Shown in pieces: positions 17,034-25,571 of a stretch of DNA of 64,000 bases. This DNA comes from Geitlerinema sp. BBD 1991-9. Its GTDB lineage: Bacteria > Cyanobacteriota > Cyanobacteriia > Cyanobacteriales > Geitlerinemataceae. Position 1 is the first letter of the stretch. Each line of letters opens with the position of its first letter. The stretch lies in assembly GCA_001657325.1 (NCBI GenBank), contig LWRO01000001.1, positions 1 to 64,000 of the forward strand, given 5' to 3'. The translations under genes and the position numbers were made by a program. Under the pieces are notes generated by a model. It made no database searches. It was not told the DNA's origin and saw only the letters and a list, made by a program, of their open reading frames with translations.

Positions 17034-17063
17034 GTGTTAAGAAATAATTAATAAAAAGTTAAA
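17034..17063 (-). promoter_or_regulatory. Pho-box-like element (three TTAA repeats, 11-bp period)
   Basis: On the minus strand, three octamers separated by 3-nt spacers read TTTAACTT, ATTAATTA and CTTAACAC; the TTAA cores lie at 17059-17062, 17048-17051 and 17037-17040. The described cyanobacterial Pho box is three PyTTAAPyPy(T/A) repeats spaced by 3 nt, bound by the SphR/PhoB regulator. The first octamer fits fully, the second at all but one position, the third at all but two. A candidate -10 (TAAATT) lies about 19 nt downstream. The site is about 360 bp before the ATG, so a long leader is implied. Confidence 0.6.
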
Positions 17064-17174
17064 AAGTCTTTTCTTTAAAGAAAATTCAAGCTTTTCAGAA
17101 AATCTTTAAGTAATCTTTATCGATCGATCTAACCCTATATGCTAAGTAAATTCACCGATCTTTACTCAGCAATT

Positions 17175-18809
17175 TTACAGAGACCGGGTTAAAACGAGGT
17201 TGAGATCGCGAGCGAGTGTGAAGGCATCAACGCCTAACTCGGTGCGCTCGTTTGCGCTCAGAATCCCGGCTCGGGCGTGCCACCACACAGACGAGGTGAT
17301 AAGAGGCGCGACGGGGTTCCCTTCAGCGGTCGCGGTGGCGACAAGTCCTCCCATCAATCCCGTCAGTACGTCCCCGGAACCCCCTCGGGCGAGGGCTGGT
17401 GTACTGTCAGGATTCAGTCGTACCGAGCCGTCAGGATAGCCGATGGCAGCTCTCGCGCCTTTGACGACGACGATCGATCGACTTTGTCGGGCGGCAACAC
17501 TTGCCGCGATCGCGGGATGAGAGTATTCGATATCGGGGAACAACCGCCGGAATTCGCCGGGATGGGGGGTGAGAATTAAAGGCGCTTTCTCTTTCCCTAA
17601 TCGGTGCGTTTCAGCAGAAAATCGGAGAGATTCAGCCGGGTTACCTCGCTGCCAAAGGTCTAATTGAGCTAACAGATTCAATCCATCGGCATCGAGGACA
17701 ACTGGGCAACAAGCCTTGAGAATCGCCCGAACGACGGTATCGCGATGCTGGGTTAAACCCGGCCCGCAGGCGATCGCGTTGTAAGCATCTAAATGGCACG
17801 TTTCGGGAAGTCGATCGATCGATCCTTGCGGCGTTTCGGGACAACCCAACACGAGCGCTTCGGGTAATCGATCGTGAATTAAGGGTTTGAGGGTTTCGGG
17901 AACGGCTATCGACAGCATCCCCACACCACTCGCCCTCGCCCCCAATCCTGCCAGAATTGCCGCACCGCCGTACTGGCGCGAACCGCAAATCAGAAGTAAA
18001 TGACCTTGCTTGTACTTATGAGTCGATCTCCTTCGGGGAATGGGTAAAGCCTCGATCGCCGTTTCTCGGGTGATGCGTTGTCGTGATGGTGTTTCTCCCA
18101 AAACCGCGACAACGTCGGCTACGGGAATGTCGAATTCGACGAGTTCGACTTCACCGAGTACGTCTAACGCCGTGTCTTGGAAAAATCCCAATTTCCACAA
18201 TCCCAAACACAAAGTTCGATCGACTTCGATCGCCGTTCCTAAAATTTCCCCCGTGTCGGTGTGCAATCCCGAAGGAATATCAATGCTGAGTTTGAGTTGC
18301 GGTTGCTGGTTTATCCAGTTGACGATCTCCGCTAATTTCCCTTCAATCGGGCGAGTTTGTCCGAAACCGAACAGTCCGTCGACGAAAATGTCACAGGTTT
18401 GGAACGCTTCGATCGAGTCGACGAAGGGAACGCCGAGACTTTGCAGGTACTGGGCGTGTTGGGTCGTCAGCGGCTTGGCTTTGTCTCCGAGGGGGCGATA
18501 GACGGATACGGGAAAGCCTTTAAAGTGCAGTTCTCGGGCAACGACGAGGGCATCGCCGCCATTATGTCCCGGTCCGACGAGAACGCCCACATGATGCTTC
18601 GTTTGAGCAGTTTTGCTGTATCTTTCGAGAATTTGGGTCACTCGTTCGGTCACGCGCCCGGCCACTTTTTCCATGAGCGCAGCGACTGGCATTCCCGCCT
18701 CGAACAGACGAGATTCGATCGCAGCCATCTGTTCGGCTGTCACAACGACTCGATCGGTTCGTTCGAGAGGTGTTCGCACGTCTGGAGTGCCAAAGTCGAG
18801 ATGACTCAT
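17175..18809 (-). CDS. nnr: Bifunctional NAD(P)HX epimerase/dehydratase
   Basis: A 544-residue protein that repairs hydrated NAD(P)H. The N-terminal YjeF_N domain (about 20-245) epimerises S- and R-NAD(P)HX; VGPGHNGGDALVVAREL near 75 is its nucleotide-binding signature, and DIPSGLHTDTG is further along. The C-terminal carbohydrate-kinase-like domain (about 255-540) dehydrates S-NAD(P)HX using ADP; it shows LTPHPGE and GGSGDVLTG near 476. Both halves are intact and of full family length. The start at 18809 (MSHLDFGTP) is followed by about 20 residues of non-conserved leader. The gene stands alone. Confidence 0.95.
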   Translation of the reverse strand: MSHLDFGTPDVRTPLERTDRVVVTAEQMAAIESRLFEAGMPVAALMEKVAGRVTERVTQILERYSKTAQTKHHVGVLVGPGHNGGDALVVARELHFKGFPVSVYRPLGDKAKPLTTQHAQYLQSLGVPFVDSIEAFQTCDIFVDGLFGFGQTRPIEGKLAEIVNWINQQPQLKLSIDIPSGLHTDTGEILGTAIEVDRTLCLGLWKLGFFQDTALDVLGEVELVEFDIPVADVVAVLGETPSRQRITRETAIEALPIPRRRSTHKYKQGHLLLICGSRQYGGAAILAGLGARASGVGMLSIAVPETLKPLIHDRLPEALVLGCPETPQGSIDRLPETCHLDAYNAIACGPGLTQHRDTVVRAILKACCPVVLDADGLNLLAQLDLWQRGNPAESLRFSAETHRLGKEKAPLILTPHPGEFRRLFPDIEYSHPAIAASVAARQSRSIVVVKGARAAIGYPDGSVRLNPDSTPALARGGSGDVLTGLMGGLVATATAEGNPVAPLITSSVWWHARAGILSANERTELGVDAFTLARDLNLVLTRSL

Positions 18810-19351
18810 CGCAAAATTCTAGATTCGTGCTACTTCAGTTAAGCGGTTCGACATTTAAATTAAATAGCATCTAATGGCATCTAAATTTCAGCGAGCAAAA
18901 CTCAAACAACGATCGCAACAAAGTTTACAGCTTTCCGTGCAGACTGTTTAATCGTCAAGCCGCTTCTTGTTGCACGCCCTGCCATGACATAACTCGCAAT
19001 GACAAGAACATACGGTAATTTCATTGAATTTGCAAACGAACTCGCCGAGATCGACGCCGATTCTACAAGAAGTTCAACCATCGATACTCACACGAGTCAA
19101 TTTGAACCGACGGTTTTGCAATTCGACATCACTTCGACATGAAACGGTCGGAGAAGTCCGGCTCGATTTTGCAAGCCAAATTATCGCGATCGTTTTCAAG
19201 TGACTCCGAACGACTCGTCGATCGAACGAGTCAAGAAGTTTCATCACACACACGTCGAGCGTTTGAGATTTTCGCGGAAATTGTGGCGCGTTTATATCTC
19301 GATTGCAACCCCGAACTGTCCGAAATCCTCCATCTGCTAGTTCCGGACGAC
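18810..19351. other. Intergenic region, one doubtful small ORF
   Basis: 540 bp between nnr (minus) and the PatA-like regulator (minus). I see no clear terminator. The only coding candidate is the 73-codon plus-strand frame at 19139-19360, listed separately with low confidence. Confidence 0.4.
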
Positions 19352-19360
19352 CTACTTTGA
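19139..19360 (+). CDS. Possible small protein, unrecognised
   Basis: A 73-codon ATG frame. The second half (FEIFAEIVARLYLDCNPELSEILHLL) has a protein-like amphipathic helical composition, the first half is Ser/Arg-rich. It overlaps the end of the convergent PatA-like gene by 9 bp. No Shine-Dalgarno is evident and I recognise no family. It may be chance. Confidence 0.25.
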   Translation: MKRSEKSGSILQAKLSRSFSSDSERLVDRTSQEVSSHTRRAFEIFAEIVARLYLDCNPELSEILHLLVPDDLL

Positions 19361-20590
19361 TTTGCTCCGAACGCGCTCTGTATCGTCCGCAGAAGAATCG
19401 ATATCGGGACTGTCCGAGTCGTACATTGCAACCGAAGTGAGTGCGAACTGACGAGATCGATCGAGATGTTTTCGCACGACAGCTAACACCTTTTGGGGAT
19501 GAGGGGGTTTGCTTAAAAAATCCGACGCACCGCTGAGGTTTGCCCGAACCCGATCGATCGCACCATCGCTACTCGTTAAAATCACAATCGGTGTCGCTTG
19601 AAAAACCGAAGTTTTTCGCAGAAACGCACAAAAATCGCAGCCGTGAACGACCGGCATCATCAAATCCAGAAAAATCAATTCTGGCTGTTCGGACAGGAGG
19701 ATTGCCATATCCTTCAAGGGATTTTGAATCGTAAGAACGCGGTATCCCTGAGGTTCTAAAATTTGTTTGAGACAAGCACTGACGGTTGGGCTGTCGTCGA
19801 TACAGGCGATCGTCGTCGAGGCCGGTTTGACAGCATTGACGGCAAGCCGAACTTGCTCGAAGGGAGATGCCATATCCGGAACTTCCTTCAGTTCGATCGC
19901 ACCTTGCTGGATGAAATAATGGAGCGTCCGCGTTAAATACGCGAGGGATTGCTTGCGCTTCTGGGCAATGTCCCACAGCGTTTTCTGTCCGTTCGACAAC
20001 TCCTGCACAGACAGAGACGACGGAGAGAGTTGAGAGCTGTGTGGCGCTTCAACCTTCCACCTCGGCGCTTCGTCGGGACTGATGTAGCCCAATCCCATGC
20101 CCTGCCACTGCTGCCACAATTCAACCGTTTCTTGCAAGAGGCTGTTAAACTCGTCGTAGGGAATCGAAAGTGGAAACGAACCACTTTGAGCGTTCGGGCG
20201 AGCAATCGAAGCCCACTGCCCCTCGATCTCAGACGCATCGATCGTGCCGAACAAGACTTCGCGGGTCACGGCTGCAATGATAGATTTGGCTTGAGGTAAA
20301 CTCAGTTCGTTTCGTTTAACCGCACGGTGAAGCAGTTGGTACTCCCATAAACTCGTCGGTTCGATCGCGTTAAAATCGATACGCCAGTGGGGACAGTGCC
20401 ATTTCAAGGCACGATTCCACCGACGAACGCGATGCTGTCCTCCAAATGCGTATAGCAAACGGCCGTCGAGAAAATAATAATGCCACGGCTCGTTCCCTCG
20501 ACTGAGAACGAGTTTTCCAGTTTTCTGGTCTTGGTGGATTCGTACAAAAGCTCTTGCAAGAGACTCAATGCCAGGTAGATGGCCAATCAT
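19352..20590 (-). CDS. PatA/PixG-type response regulator (PATAN domain plus receiver)
   Basis: A 412-residue protein. The N-terminal region matches the PATAN/DUF4388 arrangement of cyanobacterial PatA-family regulators (LSRGNEPWHYYFLDGRLLYA near residue 32). A middle helical region follows, then a C-terminal receiver domain from about 260 (ACIDDSP) with the phospho-accepting Asp in FLDLMMP near residue 308 and the conserved Thr/Lys in ILTSSDG and FLSKPP. PatA-family members govern heterocyst pattern (PatA) or pilus-based phototaxis (PixG, PilG). No partner CheY, CheW or MCP genes lie nearby, so this is an orphan and its process cannot be assigned. There is no DNA-binding domain. Confidence 0.88.
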   Translation of the reverse strand: MIGHLPGIESLARAFVRIHQDQKTGKLVLSRGNEPWHYYFLDGRLLYAFGGQHRVRRWNRALKWHCPHWRIDFNAIEPTSLWEYQLLHRAVKRNELSLPQAKSIIAAVTREVLFGTIDASEIEGQWASIARPNAQSGSFPLSIPYDEFNSLLQETVELWQQWQGMGLGYISPDEAPRWKVEAPHSSQLSPSSLSVQELSNGQKTLWDIAQKRKQSLAYLTRTLHYFIQQGAIELKEVPDMASPFEQVRLAVNAVKPASTTIACIDDSPTVSACLKQILEPQGYRVLTIQNPLKDMAILLSEQPELIFLDLMMPVVHGCDFCAFLRKTSVFQATPIVILTSSDGAIDRVRANLSGASDFLSKPPHPQKVLAVVRKHLDRSRQFALTSVAMYDSDSPDIDSSADDTERVRSKSK

Positions 20591-20784
20591 GATGGCACCC
20601 GGAGCGTTCTTTAGGGGTGCTTATATTGTATCCCCGGCATCGAATTCGTTTCCATCCGTGTTTTTGCAGTCTCTCTGTCAGCTTGGTGGTTGTCGAGCGA
20701 GTGTTTTTTCGGTTTCGGATAGCTGGCGATCTCCGATAATCGAGTCGTATCCCTAAAGCCAAAAACCCAGGTGGAGACGTTGGC

Positions 20785-23355
20785 ATGAAACCCTTAAAAC
20801 TTTTATCGGTATTGGGTTTAATGGGGCTTTCCGTCGCCGTCGGAACGGGGGCGATCGAACCCAGGCTCCAGCCTTCAATAGCAGTCGGTTTCGAACCGTC
20901 CACCCTATCGAGCGATTGGCTCGAACAGGGACGGCGACACTACGAATCCGGACAGCTTTCTGACGCGATTGTGGCTTGGGGGGAAGCCGTTCGTCTGTTC
21001 GAGCGTCAAGGCAACGCACTCAAGGCCGCTTTGGGAAGAAGTTATCTCTCGCTGGCCTATCAAGATTTAGGCGAGTGGGAACGGGCGGAGTCAGCTGTAA
21101 ACGCTGCCCTCGCCGAGATCGATCCTCAGCAACGGAACGAGCGTGCCAGTGCTGTTTACGCCCAAGTCCTCAACACGTTGGGCAATTTACAACTGAATCT
21201 CGGTCGCGCTGAGGAAGCTTTGGCGAGTTGGGAGCAGGCCGAAGCCTGGTACGAACTCGCCAACGACCAGATCGGTAAATTGGGAACGCAGATCGATCGA
21301 GCGCAAGCTTTACAAGCGTTGGGGCTGTACCGTCGATCGAGAGCGCTATTGGGTGAAGCCCTCGCCGACCTCGAAAATTTGCCCGATTCAGCGGTCAAAG
21401 CGACTGGACTGTTAGGGTTGGGCAACGCACTGTACGTGCTTGGCGATCGTCAAACGGCCCGGACGAACCTCGAAGCGAGTCTTCGCATTGCCGAACGCCT
21501 CGACGAACCCTTCGATCTCAGCCCCATCTTATTAGCCTTGGGCAATACCGAACGGGCAGAGGGCAACTTCGAGGAAGCTCGAGTCTACTACCTGCAGTCG
21601 GTGGAAATGGCGACGACGACTTTGGGGCGAGTGGAGAGTGCGGTGAATGCGTTGAGTCTGCTGTCGGAGCAGCAGCGGTTTGAAGAGGCTCGTCCGCTTT
21701 TGGATTCGCTGTATCGAGACTTGGAAAACTTACCGCCGAGTCGTCGAGCCATTTACGCGCGAGTGAACTTTACACAAAGTTGGATGCGTTTAGACGAACC
21801 GTCCGATCGATCGATCGATCGACTGAAAATCGCCCAACTCCTCGCCACTACGGTCAACCAAGCCCAAGATCTCGACGATTCCCGTTCCGAAGCCTACGCC
21901 CTGGGGCAGCTCGGGCAACTGTACGAACAAAGCCAGCAGTGGCCCGAAGCTCGACAGTTGACCGAGCAGGCGCTGTCGGTGGCCCAACGGATCGACGCGA
22001 CGGATATTGCAGCCCGCTGGCAGTGGCAGTTGGGGCGCGTCTTGCGGCAGCAAGGCGAAAAAGAAGCCGCCATCGCGGCGTATACCAGCGCGATTGAAAC
22101 GCTGCAAGGTTTACGTCGAGATTTAGCCACGATCGCACCGGAAGCGCAGTTTTCGTTCCGCGACAGTGTCGAACCTGTATACCGCCAGCTCGTCGATTTA
22201 CTGTTGACGCCGTCCGAGCCGGGGGGAGACATTCCTCAAGACAACCTCCAACAGGCGCGAGAGATCGTTGAAGCCCTGCAACTGGCGGAATTGGATAACT
22301 TTTTCCGAGAAGCCTGTCTCGATGCCGAACCGGTTCAGATCGACGAAATCGATCTCAATGCTGCCGTCGTCTACCCGATTATCTTGCCCGATCGCATTGC
22401 CGTGGTGTTGTCGCTGCCCGGTCAAGACTTACATCACTACGCCACCCCGATTCCTGAAGCCGAGGTCGATCGAGTCCTCGAGGAATGGGTGCAGTTCCTC
22501 AACCCGATTTTTCCCGATACTCTACGGTTAGATCGATCGCAAACCCTCTACGATTGGCTGATTCGCAGGGCGGAAGAGGTGCTGGAAGATAGTGACACGC
22601 AAACCCTCGTTTTCGTTCTCGACGGAATGCTGCGGAACTTACCCATGGCGGCTTTGCACGATGGCGAAGGCTATTTGGTAGAACGTTACGGCATTGCCAT
22701 CGCACCGAGCTTGCAACTGTTACAGCCACAACGGACGACTGGGCGGGAGGAATCGCTCGCGCTAATCGGGGGATTGTCGGAAGCCCGCCACGGCTACGCA
22801 GCGCTACCGGGCGTCAACGTCGAAATTCAAGAAATCGCCTCGTTTCTTTCGGGGCAAACGCTATTAAATCAGGATTTCACGCGCGATCGCGTAGAAGGAG
22901 AAGTTCGAGAAGAGCCGTTTTCAGTGATTCATTTGGCCACCCACGGACAATTTAGCTCGAAGGCAGAGGAAACGTATTTGGTCACGTGGGACGGACGCAT
23001 TCAGGTTAAGGATTTAGACCGACTGTTGCGAATTCGGGAAACAGATACGGCAATCCCCATCGATTTGCTCGTGTTGAGCGCCTGTCAGACGGCGGCGGGA
23101 GATAGTCAAGCCGCGTTGGGGTTGGCCGGGTTTGCGGTGAGATCGGGAGCGCGCAGCACGTTGGCAACCCTGTGGTCGGTCAACGATCGATCCACTGCAC
23201 AATTTATGTCGGTTTTCTACGAGCAATTACTCTCATTTCCCAATCGATCGAAAGCGGAAGCCCTGCGTCAAGCTCAATTGGCGTTGATTCGATCTTCGGC
23301 TTACAATCATCCGTTTTATTGGTCGCCATTCGTATTAGTGGGAAATTGGCTGTAG
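20785..23355 (+). CDS. TPR-CHAT protease-like protein, exported
   Basis: An 856-residue protein. Residues 1-33 are a signal peptide (KLLSVLGLMGLSVAVG core). Tetratricopeptide repeats fill about 45-430 (for example ALGRSYLSLAYQDLGEWERA). A linker leads to the C-terminal CHAT domain (about 560-850), a caspase-clan fold. The catalytic His sits in HLATHGQF near 719 and the Cys in LSACQTA near 766; both are present, so peptidase activity is possible. CHAT proteins act in cell-death or conflict pathways, and in cyanobacteria many are periplasmic with unknown targets. AGGTGGAG lies about 11 nt before the ATG. DUF928 and CHASE2 genes follow in the same direction, now separated from it by an IS insertion. 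A CGAT tract lies in the coding region at 21804-21822. Confidence 0.9.
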   Translation: MKPLKLLSVLGLMGLSVAVGTGAIEPRLQPSIAVGFEPSTLSSDWLEQGRRHYESGQLSDAIVAWGEAVRLFERQGNALKAALGRSYLSLAYQDLGEWERAESAVNAALAEIDPQQRNERASAVYAQVLNTLGNLQLNLGRAEEALASWEQAEAWYELANDQIGKLGTQIDRAQALQALGLYRRSRALLGEALADLENLPDSAVKATGLLGLGNALYVLGDRQTARTNLEASLRIAERLDEPFDLSPILLALGNTERAEGNFEEARVYYLQSVEMATTTLGRVESAVNALSLLSEQQRFEEARPLLDSLYRDLENLPPSRRAIYARVNFTQSWMRLDEPSDRSIDRLKIAQLLATTVNQAQDLDDSRSEAYALGQLGQLYEQSQQWPEARQLTEQALSVAQRIDATDIAARWQWQLGRVLRQQGEKEAAIAAYTSAIETLQGLRRDLATIAPEAQFSFRDSVEPVYRQLVDLLLTPSEPGGDIPQDNLQQAREIVEALQLAELDNFFREACLDAEPVQIDEIDLNAAVVYPIILPDRIAVVLSLPGQDLHHYATPIPEAEVDRVLEEWVQFLNPIFPDTLRLDRSQTLYDWLIRRAEEVLEDSDTQTLVFVLDGMLRNLPMAALHDGEGYLVERYGIAIAPSLQLLQPQRTTGREESLALIGGLSEARHGYAALPGVNVEIQEIASFLSGQTLLNQDFTRDRVEGEVREEPFSVIHLATHGQFSSKAEETYLVTWDGRIQVKDLDRLLRIRETDTAIPIDLLVLSACQTAAGDSQAALGLAGFAVRSGARSTLATLWSVNDRSTAQFMSVFYEQLLSFPNRSKAEALRQAQLALIRSSAYNHPFYWSPFVLVGNWL
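21804..21822. repeat. CGAT tetranucleotide tract within the CHAT gene
   Basis: 19 nt made of 4.75 CGAT units, encoding SDRSIDR. Gain or loss of one unit would shift the frame upstream of the CHAT domain. Confidence 0.9.
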
Positions 23356-23476
23356 CATCGCTGCGAGCGGATAAATTTTAAACGTTTTTTTCAGGTGCTA
23401 TCCCGTCAATCCAGCGCTATCAGAAACGAAGAACGAATCTCAAATGAAATCGATCGAAAGACAATCTCATCGCATT

Positions 23477-24531
23477 TATCACAGGAGTTACGCAGTTGGA
23501 GAAAGAGTGACCCAGGGAGCTAATAAGTAGGAGCGAACTGCCTCGCGAATAACGCGGCGTTTAGATTCGTACCAACTGATGCCTGTATTGAACCAATACA
23601 TCTCCAAACGTAGGAAAGCTCGAATGGCTAAACCCATGTGGTTGCGCTGAGCGCGAGAGGAGCGAACCTGAGCCTTTGCCACGCCACAGCACGGCTTGAG
23701 ACCCCGGTGATATTCCTCAATCGACCATCCCCATTCCGCCCACTGCAACCGTTTTAAAGGTGACATCTTCAAGTCGTTGGTCGCCCAGTACTCAATGTCG
23801 CCGTCTGGGGCGACGATCTTGAACACTTGGATGAAACCATAGCCTTTGAGATGTACAACGGTTCCCGTTTCTGAGAGTTCGACTTCACTGATGGCTCGAT
23901 TGCCCGTTCCGTCAGGATTGACCGAGCGATTGCGCTTGAGTCGCGTCAGCCAAGTCCAACCGTATTGAGCGATGAGCTTGAGATTGGCTAAGCTGCTGTA
24001 CCAACTGTCGAAAATCACGCACTCGGGCTGAAACTCTCTCTCTCGAGCGGTCGTTAACATGGCTCGAAAGTGGTCGTTTTTCGTCGCACCCTCGACGGCT
24101 TTCTCGTAGAGCCGATAGTCACTTCGGATGTGTTTATCTCCATCTGACCACAACAGGCTCGTGAGGTTAATCCCTTTGACGACACGCTTGTGTTTCCCCG
24201 ACCACTGCCGAGCCACTAGCTCTATGTATTGAGCGTAGAGCTTATCCAACATCGTGTCATCGAGGGCGAGAAGTCCCCGCTTGCGCTGGACTTTGGCTTG
24301 CGCTTCCTGCCATAAGTCTTCCGGACTTGGCTCGAGACGATGCAACATACGGGTGATGGCATCGTGGGAGGGCGCGTTTTCGCTCACCGGCTGCACTCGC
24401 TCGGCTTCGCTACAGCTATAGGCCTGTTGAGTCCCGATGAGGAAGTTGATGTAATCGATGGCTGTGTATTTTAGAGGATTCATTCCTCTGTTTTACCCCC
24501 TCTCTTACTCAACTGCGTAACTCCTGTATCA
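23477..24531. mobile_element. Complete insertion sequence, IS701-like, with TIRs and target duplication
   Basis: The element spans 23482-24526 (1045 bp). Its ends are 17-bp perfect inverted repeats, CAGGAGTTACGCAGTTG at 23482-23498 and the complement at 24510-24526. It is flanked by a 5-bp direct repeat TATCA (23477-23481 and 24527-24531), the apparent target duplication. Because of a shared A/T the boundaries could shift by one base (18-bp TIR, 3-bp ATC repeat). One intact transposase fills it, and its stop codon lies inside the left TIR. Intact ends and duplication point to a recent insertion. Confidence 0.9.
23488..24483 (-). CDS. Transposase, DDE type (IS701-like)
   Basis: A 331-residue transposase. 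Candidate catalytic acidic residues are Asp in LLALDDTMLDK, Asp in VIFDSWYSSLANL and Glu in WSIEEYHRGLK; the Y(H)RGLK signature is typical of the IS4/IS701 group of DDE enzymes. The frame is uninterrupted, so the enzyme may be active. The family call rests on remembered resemblance to cyanobacterial IS701 proteins and should be confirmed against ISfinder. It lies between the CHAT and DUF928 genes, which both read in the opposite direction. Confidence 0.9.
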   Translation of the reverse strand: MNPLKYTAIDYINFLIGTQQAYSCSEAERVQPVSENAPSHDAITRMLHRLEPSPEDLWQEAQAKVQRKRGLLALDDTMLDKLYAQYIELVARQWSGKHKRVVKGINLTSLLWSDGDKHIRSDYRLYEKAVEGATKNDHFRAMLTTAREREFQPECVIFDSWYSSLANLKLIAQYGWTWLTRLKRNRSVNPDGTGNRAISEVELSETGTVVHLKGYGFIQVFKIVAPDGDIEYWATNDLKMSPLKRLQWAEWGWSIEEYHRGLKPCCGVAKAQVRSSRAQRNHMGLAIRAFLRLEMYWFNTGISWYESKRRVIREAVRSYLLAPWVTLSPTA

Positions 24532-24768
24532 GTAGGTTTTCGATTGTCTGTTTTGAGAATGGCTGATATTTAAGGGACTAGACGACCTGATTTTGCGTTT
24601 TTTTTCTGCGTGCTGCTTGGCGATCTCCCAATAGATCGCGTAGAATTACGCAGGTATTAACGATTGTTTTCACTGTAAAAACTCTTAAAATTTCAGAATC
24701 GATTCTAAAAGATGCTGTATCATAGATATAAAAGACTTTGAGAAACGAATATCAGCAAGGGTAGCGTC

Positions 24769-25545
24769 ATGTTGGAGAAACACAGAACGACCCTCTTTAA
24801 GCTCCTCGTCACTGCAATCTTTGTAGCGGGTAGCAGTGGCCTCCCGTCCAGCGTGGCAAGAGCACAACTCGAAACAGTCCTGTCTGAGCGGTCGAACGTT
24901 ACGTCGCCTGGGGTCACGTTCCAACCTCCGACAGACGGAACCCTCGATGATTCGGCTGGTGGAGCAACCCGGCCCGTTGCTCTGAAGTGCCGACAAGATC
25001 CGGCGAGTGCCGTGCCGCTGTCTGCCGTCTTGCCCGCGCAGCAAGTCGGTCTGACCGTTAAAGCGCGACCGATGTTTTTCGCTTACGTTCCCGAAACGAG
25101 TGCCGGGCGTGCCTACTTCAGTTTAAAAGACGAAAGCGGTCGAGAGGTTTACGGAGCAATGCTCCCCCTGAGAGACGTGCCGGGCATCGTCCAAGTTCAG
25201 CTACCAGCGGACGGACCTCCCCTCGAGGTCGATCGAACCTATCGCTGGCAACTGGGTATTCTCTGCCAACCCGCTCAAACCGATATGCCGTGGATTGAAG
25301 GTCGCGTCCGCCGCGTATCCCCCGATTCGTCCGAGATCGAGCGACCGCAACATTTCGATCGTTTGTCGGCGGTCGAGCAAGCCGCTTGGTACGGTGAAGC
25401 GGGATTCTGGTACGATACCCTCGCCGTTCTGGCAGACGAATACGTCGCGCGTCCTGACGATCCGACCTTATCGCAAACGTGGCATGACCTGCTCGTCTCT
25501 GCTGGATTAGGCGAGCTTGCCCGTCAACCGCTCGTTCGGTTCTGA
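24769..25545 (+). CDS. DUF928 family exported protein
   Basis: A 258-residue protein with a signal peptide (FKLLVTAIFVAGSSGLPSSVARA, cleavage near residue 35). The mature part has the DUF928 pattern: V.LTVKARPMFFAYVPE near 88-105, YRWQLGILC near 155 and the closing GLWYD-like segment (AGFWYDTLAVLADEY). Its molecular role is unknown. It is a nearly cyanobacteria-specific family often found next to CHASE2 and CHAT genes, and here it lies 26 bp before a CHASE2 diguanylate cyclase, so co-transcription is likely. AAGGGTAGC precedes the ATG. Confidence 0.85.
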   Translation: MLEKHRTTLFKLLVTAIFVAGSSGLPSSVARAQLETVLSERSNVTSPGVTFQPPTDGTLDDSAGGATRPVALKCRQDPASAVPLSAVLPAQQVGLTVKARPMFFAYVPETSAGRAYFSLKDESGREVYGAMLPLRDVPGIVQVQLPADGPPLEVDRTYRWQLGILCQPAQTDMPWIEGRVRRVSPDSSEIERPQHFDRLSAVEQAAWYGEAGFWYDTLAVLADEYVARPDDPTLSQTWHDLLVSAGLGELARQPLVRF

Positions 25546-25571
25546 CGAAGGCTTCTCGATCGCGAACTAGA

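Larger units (their letters stand above)
16678..17174. other. Long AT-rich leader/upstream region of the giant gene
   Basis: About 500 bp, much more AT-rich than its surroundings, between the stop of nnr and the start of the giant gene (both minus strand). It holds a Pho-box-like triplet at 17034-17063 and a hairpin at 16807-16846. The decamer ATCGTGTTAA occurs twice (16981-16990 and 17031-17040). No gene seen. Confidence 0.6.
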
